Shown here: piece by piece, positions 32,524 through 37,090 of the stretch | Layout: each line of letters starts with the position of its first letter | Position numbering within the stretch: position 1 is the first letter of the stretch | From: Lachnospiraceae bacterium | GTDB lineage: Bacteria > Bacillota > Clostridia > Lachnospirales > Lachnospiraceae | Direction of reading: 5' to 3' | DNA: 37,090 bases | NCBI GenBank assembly: GCA_017622875.1 | Contig: JAGAQG010000049.1 | Span: 1-37,090 of the forward strand | Notes under the pieces: generated by a model | What the model saw: only the letters and a program-made list of their open reading frames with translations | The model's database searches: none | What the model was told of the DNA's origin: nothing | Made by a program: the position numbers and the translations under genes

Positions 32524-33309
32524 ATGACAAAACGATTTGAAGTAAACTTTCCGCTTGCCAATGGCAGACCGGAAAAACGTACCGCTTACATTTACCTGCC
32601 TGAATCTTACTTCAAAGAACCATCAAAAAGATATCCTGTTCTTTATATGTTTGACGGGCATAATGTATTTTTTGATTCTGATGCCACCTATGGAAAATCC
32701 TGGGGCATGAAAGAATATATGGATAAGACCAAAACGCAGATGATCATCGCTGCGGTGGAATGTAATCACAGTCCAAATAATGGACGCCTGGAGGAATATT
32801 CTCCATTTACTTTCCGTGATTCTGAGCTTGGCTATGTGTCTGGCAGAGGAAAAGCTACCATGGACTGGTTTGTAGATGTATTTAAAAAATATATTGATAC
32901 AAACTATCGTACAATTCCTGACAGAGAGCACACCTTCATTGCAGGAAGCTCCATGGGGGGACTTATGAGTATTTACGCACTGATGGAATATAATCACATA
33001 TATTCCCGTGCTACAGCACTTTCACCATCCCTTTGGGCATCACCGGTGGAAGTACATAACATGCTCTCTACAGCACAGTTTGATCCAGATACGGTTCTTT
33101 ACGTAGATTACGGTTCTGAAGAATTTGGTAATCACCGAAATATGCGCCGCGCATTCGGTGAGCTGGCCACACTTCTGATGTGGCGCAAGCTTTCCTTACA
33201 TTGCCGCATTGTACCAGGCGGCACTCATTGCGAAGCGAGCTGGGAACGTCAGATTCCATTCTTCATGGAAACCTTATTATATGATTTAGATACAGAAGAA
33301 AACAAATAA
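32524..33309 (+). CDS. Alpha/beta hydrolase, putative esterase (Esterase_D-like)
   Basis: 261 residues. The fold is recognised from YPVLYMFDGHNVFFDS (about 38-52) and the nucleophile elbow GSSMGG with S143. The probable catalytic His is H235 in PGGTHCEASW. There is no signal peptide. The family (PF00756-like) includes carbohydrate and acyl esterases such as feruloyl and enterobactin esterases. First gene of a three-gene operon behind a structured leader; the second gene starts 16 bases after its stop. Confidence 0.88.
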   Translation: MTKRFEVNFPLANGRPEKRTAYIYLPESYFKEPSKRYPVLYMFDGHNVFFDSDATYGKSWGMKEYMDKTKTQMIIAAVECNHSPNNGRLEEYSPFTFRDSELGYVSGRGKATMDWFVDVFKKYIDTNYRTIPDREHTFIAGSSMGGLMSIYALMEYNHIYSRATALSPSLWASPVEVHNMLSTAQFDPDTVLYVDYGSEEFGNHRNMRRAFGELATLLMWRKLSLHCRIVPGGTHCEASWERQIPFFMETLLYDLDTEENK

Positions 33310-33325
33310 GAGAGGAAGAATTCCA

Positions 33326-34081
33326 ATGGAAACACAGTATTTCAAACATTACAGTCCAGCCCTTGGCCGTGATATGGAGTGTAAGATTTATGGTCACGCA
33401 GGCCGCCCGGTCATTTTTATTCCTTGCCAGGACGGACATTTCTACGATTTTGAGAACTTTAAAATGACAGATGTATGGGGCCCATGGATTGAATCCGGCC
33501 AGTGTATGGTCTGTGCCATCGACACCATTGACTTAGAAACATGGTCCAACAGACATGGCGACGGCCGCTGGAAGGCAGAACGCCACGAAGCATGGATGCG
33601 CTACATTACAGACGAAGTCGTGCCGTTCTTACGCAACTACGCAAATGCAAAGAATGGCTGGGAAGGCTATCCTGGAGTTATGGTATTTGGCTGCAGCTTA
33701 GGTGCAACTCACGCAGCAAACCTTTACTTACGCCGTCCGGATCTTTTTGACAGATTGCTTGCTCTTAGCGGCATCTACACAGCAGAATACGGCTTTGGCG
33801 GATACATGGATGACATCGTATATCAGAACTCACCAGTTCATTACATGGCAAATTTTCCAACAGATCATCCATACATTGGCATGTACAATCAGCAGAAAGC
33901 TGTCATCTGTGTGGGCCAGGGTGCATGGGAAATCCCAGATACTACAAAACGCTTAAAAGAGATCTTCGATCAGAAAGGCATCCATATCTGGGTTGATTTT
34001 TGGGGATATGATGTTGCACACGATTGGGACTGGTGGTACAAACAGGTCGTGTATTTCCTGCCTTACCTTTTACAAAACTAG
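33326..34081 (+). CDS. Second alpha/beta hydrolase, esterase-like
   Basis: 251 residues. The nucleophile elbow is VFGCSLGAT with S124, and the likely catalytic His is H232 in GYDVAHDWDWW. It is a distinct, Trp-rich relative of the gene before it rather than a recent duplicate, as the two share the fold but little text. GAGAGGAAG precedes the ATG. There is no signal peptide. Substrate unknown; its fixed place between an esterase and an ATP-grasp ligase suggests the three act on the same small molecule or peptide. Confidence 0.85.
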   Translation: METQYFKHYSPALGRDMECKIYGHAGRPVIFIPCQDGHFYDFENFKMTDVWGPWIESGQCMVCAIDTIDLETWSNRHGDGRWKAERHEAWMRYITDEVVPFLRNYANAKNGWEGYPGVMVFGCSLGATHAANLYLRRPDLFDRLLALSGIYTAEYGFGGYMDDIVYQNSPVHYMANFPTDHPYIGMYNQQKAVICVGQGAWEIPDTTKRLKEIFDQKGIHIWVDFWGYDVAHDWDWWYKQVVYFLPYLLQN

Positions 34082-34188
34082 GATACTTTGGATAAAACTT
34101 TTAGGAAATCTGCTTATGGGAACATAAGCATCAATAAATGAAGAATAAAACGAGCCGCTCACAGGGAATGAGCGCAGAGGGGGAACTA

Positions 34189-35391
34189 ATGAGAAATTTT
34201 GTATTTATTTCACCAAATTTTCCAACAAATTACTGGATGTTCTGCCATGAATTGAAAGCAAATGGTATTAATGTCCTTGGTATCGGCGATTGTCCATACG
34301 ACAATCTTATGCCGGAGCTTCAGGCTAGCTTAAACGAATACTACAAGGTAGACAGTCTTGAAGACAGCGAAGCAGTTTACCGTGCCATCGCATTCTTTAT
34401 CTTCAAGTATGGACGTATCGAATGGATCGAATCTAACAATGAATACTGGTTAGAGAGAGATGCCAAACTTCGTACAGACTTTAACGTAACTACAAGCTTC
34501 CAGGCAGCAGACATTCCAAGAATTAAATACAAATCAAAAATGAAGGAATACTACACAAAGGCTGGAATTCCAGTTGCACGCTATCACATGGTTGATACTA
34601 TGGAAGGCTGCTTAGGATTTGTAAAAGAAGTAGGCTATCCAGTCATCGCAAAACCAGACAACGGTGTAGGCGCTTCCGATACCCATAAGATTTCCAATGA
34701 TGAAGAAATGAAAGAATTCTTCGAAACTAAATGGGAAGACGTTGAATACATTATGGAAGAGTTCATCAATGCAGAAGTGAACTCTTATGATGCGATTATC
34801 GACTCTAACGGAGAACCAATCTTTGAAACAGGTAATGTAACTCCAAACTCTATCATGGATGTTGTTAACAACTTAGACAACTCTATTTACTACATTGTAA
34901 AAGATCTTCCTGCTGATACACGCAAAGCAGGCCGCGCTACTGTTAAGAGCTTTGGCGTTAAGAGCCGCTTTGTTCATTTCGAATTCTTCCGTCTGTTAGA
35001 AGACCATGAAGGAATGGGAAAAAAAGGTGATGTGGTTGCTCTGGAAGTAAATATGCGTCCATGCGGCGGATTTACTCCTGATATGATCAACTTCGCTCAC
35101 AGCACAGATGTTTATAAGATCTGGGCTGATATGATCGCATTCGACAAATCCACAATGCCTGTTGGCGAACATGCTTACTGCGCATTCGCAGGACGCCGCG
35201 ATGGTAAGCCATTCAAATACAGCCATGAAGACATTATGGAAATGTATGGACACCAGATGAAGATGGTAGAACGTATTCCGGATGTTCTTTCCGGTGCTAT
35301 GGGAAATCAGATGTATGTAGCTACTTTCCCTACTAAGAAGGAAATGGATAAATTCTATAAAGATATCTTAAAAGAAAAGAAGAGAAAATAG
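34189..35391 (+). CDS. ATP-grasp domain ligase
   Basis: 400 residues from the ATG at 34189-34191, with AGAGGGGG upstream. An in-frame ATG 51 bases earlier has none. It has the carbamoyl-phosphate-synthase-like ATP-grasp layout: a pre-ATP-grasp Rossmann domain (FVFISPNFPTNYWMFCHELK), VGYPVIAKPDNGVGASDTHK for nucleotide binding, and VALEVNMRPCGG, the Mg2+-binding ExN motif. ATP-grasp enzymes join a carboxylate to an amine, thiol or alcohol through an acyl phosphate. The substrate is unknown. Last gene of the operon. Its terminator seems broken by the IS element downstream. Confidence 0.9.
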   Translation: MRNFVFISPNFPTNYWMFCHELKANGINVLGIGDCPYDNLMPELQASLNEYYKVDSLEDSEAVYRAIAFFIFKYGRIEWIESNNEYWLERDAKLRTDFNVTTSFQAADIPRIKYKSKMKEYYTKAGIPVARYHMVDTMEGCLGFVKEVGYPVIAKPDNGVGASDTHKISNDEEMKEFFETKWEDVEYIMEEFINAEVNSYDAIIDSNGEPIFETGNVTPNSIMDVVNNLDNSIYYIVKDLPADTRKAGRATVKSFGVKSRFVHFEFFRLLEDHEGMGKKGDVVALEVNMRPCGGFTPDMINFAHSTDVYKIWADMIAFDKSTMPVGEHAYCAFAGRRDGKPFKYSHEDIMEMYGHQMKMVERIPDVLSGAMGNQMYVATFPTKKEMDKFYKDILKEKKRK

Positions 35392-35402
35392 AATTACATA
35401 GC

Positions 35403-35421
35403 AAATCCCCCGATCATGCGG
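35403..35421 (+). terminator. Half of a terminator stem, interrupted by the IS element
   Basis: The bases AAATCCCCCGATCATGCGG form the left arm, loop and the first bases of the right arm of a stem (CCG with CGG). The IS1182-type element starts straight after, so the rest of the right arm and the T run were probably carried away to the other side of the element, beyond the window. Confidence 0.45.
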
Positions 35422-35436
35422 GAGGGCACTGAAAAA
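35422..35436 (+). repeat. Left terminal inverted repeat of the IS element
   Basis: GAGGGCACTGAAAAA, an exact inverted copy of 37076-37090. Confidence 0.92.
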
Positions 35437-35445
35437 GTAGATAAT

Positions 35446-35488
35446 ACCGTCTATATTTGGTAAAATATAAGTATCAAATATAGGCGGT
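35446..35488 (+). promoter_or_regulatory. Hairpin hiding the transposase ribosome binding site
   Basis: ACCGTCTATATTTG (35446-35459) and CAAATATAGGCGGT (35475-35488) form a 14-bp stem with one G-U pair. The GGCGG that would be the ribosome binding site of the transposase is within the stem. Read-in transcripts from outside would form the stem and be poorly translated, a known way for IS elements to limit transposase. Confidence 0.7.
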
Positions 35489-35494
35489 GTTTTT

Positions 35495-36958
35495 ATGATT
35501 GAACAACAACAGAAATTAATACTAAGTCCGTACATAGAGATATATGAATTGATAGTTCCAAAGGATAATCTTCTTCGTCAAATAAAAGAATTAGTTGACT
35601 TTGGATTTATTTACGATGAATTGATTGATAAGTACTGTCTTGACAATGGACGGAACGCTATCCCACCTATACGAATGTTCAAATATCTTCTCTTAAAATC
35701 TATTTATGATTTATCAGATGTAGATGTGGTTGAACGTTCTAAATATGATATGTCTTTTAAATATTTTCTGGACATGGCGCCAGAAGATGAAGTCATAAAT
35801 CCAAGTTCATTGACTAAGTTTCGTAAACTGCGTTTGAAAGATATGAATCTTTTAGATATGTTGATTGCTAAAACAGTTCAGCTGGCACTGGACAAAGGAA
35901 TTATAAAATCGAAATCCATTATTGTAGATGCTACTCATACAAAATCAAGGTATAACCAAAAAACACCGCGTCAGGCACTTCAGGAACAGTCCAAAAAGCT
36001 GCGCCGTGCCATCTATGAAATAGATGAAACAATGAAAGAAAAATTTCCAAATAAAAACACCGAAGATTCTTTAGAAAAAGAATTGGAATACTGCAAACAG
36101 CTTATTTCTGTTATAAAAGAAAATGAAGAAATATGCAGTTATCCTAAAGTGTTGGAAAAACTAAATCTGTTAGAGGAAAACGTCAGTGATGATATGGAAC
36201 ATTTAGAAACTTCAAAGGATTCAGATGCAAAAATTGGTCATAAGACAGCCGATACATCGTTTTTTGGATACAAAACACATATAGCAATGACGGAAGAACG
36301 GATTATTACAGCAGCTACAATAACTAGTGGAGAAAAAACAGATGGAAAAGAACTACCCGCATTGGTGCAGAAAAGCAGGGGTGCAGGAATACAGGTGGAT
36401 GCCGTTATCGGTGACAAGGCTTATTCTGATAAGAAAAATATTGAAGCAGCAAAAGAAGGGGATTATGAACTGATAGCCAAACTAAATTCAGTTATTACCC
36501 AGGGCAATCGAACGAAAGAAGATGAATTTGAATTTAACAAAGATGCAGGAATGTACCAATGTAAAGCTGGACATTTAGCGATTCATAAATATCTTGATAA
36601 AAGAAAAAAAGATAAAAAGAATAGAAATCCACGCATGGTATATTTTTTTGATGTTGAAAAATGCAAATGTTGTCCTTATAGGGAAGGATGTTATAAGGAA
36701 GGAACAAAAAAGAAAACCTACACGGAAACAATCATCTGTGATTCCCACAGCGAGCATGCTGAATTTCAGGAAACAGAATATTTTAAAGAAAAAATGAAAG
36801 AACGATATAAGATAGAAGCGAAAAACAGCGAATTAAAGCACCGACATGGTTATGACGTAGCGTCATCATCAGGTCTTATTGGCATGGAAATGCAAGGAGC
36901 AATGACTATCTTTGCAGTAAATCTCAAGAGAATTGTTAAATTAATCAATGAAAAATAA
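35495..36958 (+). CDS. IS1182-family DDE transposase
   Basis: 487 residues, uninterrupted. The N-terminal DUF772-type DNA-binding domain (IPPIRMFKYLLLKSIYDLSDVDVVERSKYDMSFKYF) is followed by the DDE catalytic core: D145 in SIIVDATHTK, D307 in VIGDKAYSD and E446 in AKNSELKHRHG. A Cys-rich patch CKCCPYREGCYKEG lies before the last catalytic Glu, as usual in this family. All residues needed for activity are present, so the element may still move. Base use is richer in A than in the neighbouring genes. Confidence 0.95.
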   Translation: MIEQQQKLILSPYIEIYELIVPKDNLLRQIKELVDFGFIYDELIDKYCLDNGRNAIPPIRMFKYLLLKSIYDLSDVDVVERSKYDMSFKYFLDMAPEDEVINPSSLTKFRKLRLKDMNLLDMLIAKTVQLALDKGIIKSKSIIVDATHTKSRYNQKTPRQALQEQSKKLRRAIYEIDETMKEKFPNKNTEDSLEKELEYCKQLISVIKENEEICSYPKVLEKLNLLEENVSDDMEHLETSKDSDAKIGHKTADTSFFGYKTHIAMTEERIITAATITSGEKTDGKELPALVQKSRGAGIQVDAVIGDKAYSDKKNIEAAKEGDYELIAKLNSVITQGNRTKEDEFEFNKDAGMYQCKAGHLAIHKYLDKRKKDKKNRNPRMVYFFDVEKCKCCPYREGCYKEGTKKKTYTETIICDSHSEHAEFQETEYFKEKMKERYKIEAKNSELKHRHGYDVASSSGLIGMEMQGAMTIFAVNLKRIVKLINEK

Positions 36959-37002
36959 GAAAAGTATCCTGAAAAACGATCCTTTAATTTAAGAAAAGTA
37001 GT

Positions 37003-37038
37003 AAACTCCACCAGAAAAACTAGGTACTGGTGGAGTTT
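37003..37038. terminator. Terminator-like stem at the end of the IS element
   Basis: AAACTCCACCAG and CTGGTGGAGTTT form a perfect 12-bp stem with a 12-base loop, 44 bases after the transposase stop. It would stop transcription leaving or entering the element. Confidence 0.75.
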
Positions 37039-37075
37039 CTTTGATCTTCTATATAATTTTATCAAAAAAGATATG

Positions 37076-37090
37076 TTTTTCAGTGCCCTC
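37076..37090 (-). repeat. Right terminal inverted repeat of the IS element
   Basis: TTTTTCAGTGCCCTC, the exact inverted copy of the left end, and the last bases of the window. Confidence 0.92.

Larger units (their letters stand above)
35422..37090 (+). mobile_element. IS1182-type insertion sequence, complete
   Basis: 1,669 bp bounded by perfect 15-bp terminal inverted repeats, GAGGGCACTGAAAAA at 35422-35436 and its complement at 37076-37090. It holds one transposase gene, an SD-blocking hairpin before it and a terminator after it. The right end is the last base of the window, so no target duplication can be read. Confidence 0.92.

Noticed and set aside
1-37090. CRISPR array, tRNA or rRNA genes, prophage or integrase genes
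   Set aside because: No regularly spaced repeats, cloverleaf-like or rRNA-like sequence, and no phage or integrase proteins were found; the only mobile gene is the IS transposase.

Overview
The window looks like a chromosomal contig from a Gram-positive gut anaerobe of the Clostridia, most likely family Lachnospiraceae. The evidence is low G+C content, strong GGAGG ribosome binding sites, a 755-residue alpha-glucan phosphorylase, a nickel-pincer (Lar) operon, AraC-type sugar regulators, and small DUF2292/YezD and TspO proteins typical of that group. No rRNA, tRNA or CRISPR array was seen. The right edge of the window coincides exactly with the terminal inverted repeat of an IS1182-type insertion sequence, so the contig probably ends at a repeated element.

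Layout. (1) 0.17-2.73 kb, minus strand: an A+T-rich three-gene cassette of an XRE regulator, an OLD/AAA15-type ATPase and a DUF3226 TOPRIM-like protein. It is flanked by two nearly identical 64-bp direct repeats that each contain a hairpin. It resembles two-component ATPase plus TOPRIM defence systems (PARIS, split OLD) but has a different TOPRIM family. (2) 2.78-8.98 kb, minus strand: a DUF362 protein, then a five-gene nickel/dipeptide-type ABC importer. (3) 9.3-11.0 kb: a small DUF2292 protein missed by length cut-offs and a DUF234-type ATPase. The importer and the DUF2292 gene carry the same GC-tract motif at the same distance from their -35 boxes. (4) 11.1-14.4 kb, plus strand: larE-larB-larC, which make the nickel-pincer nucleotide cofactor, followed by a small ferredoxin with four [4Fe-4S] motifs. 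No larA-type enzyme is present. Nickel import plus cofactor synthesis forms a plausible functional block.

(5) 14.4-18.1 kb: a GH2 beta-galactosidase-like enzyme and a divergent AraC regulator. (6) 18.1-25.5 kb, mostly minus strand: a KaiC-like/PEP-synthase-like fusion protein, an SNF-type Na+ symporter, a Cys-rich protein of unknown function on the plus strand, a YfcC/DcuC permease with a VOC protein, and TspO. (7) 25.7-29.9 kb: a helical DUF2383-like protein, an SGNH hydrolase, a MATE transporter with an apparent internal deletion, a transglutaminase-like protein and an AraC regulator. (8) 30.0-35.4 kb, plus strand: glycogen phosphorylase, then a promoter, a ~130-nt leader with three hairpins, two alpha/beta hydrolases and an ATP-grasp ligase. 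(9) 35.4-37.09 kb: the IS1182-type element, apparently inserted in the terminator hairpin of the ATP-grasp operon.

The best candidates for something new are the repeat-flanked XRE/ATPase/TOPRIM cassette, and the structured leader ahead of the hydrolase-hydrolase-ATP-grasp operon. In that leader one strand can pair with either of two copies of the same seven bases, one of which carries part of the Shine-Dalgarno. Everything here is read from sequence alone; family assignments rest on motif recognition and were not checked against any database.
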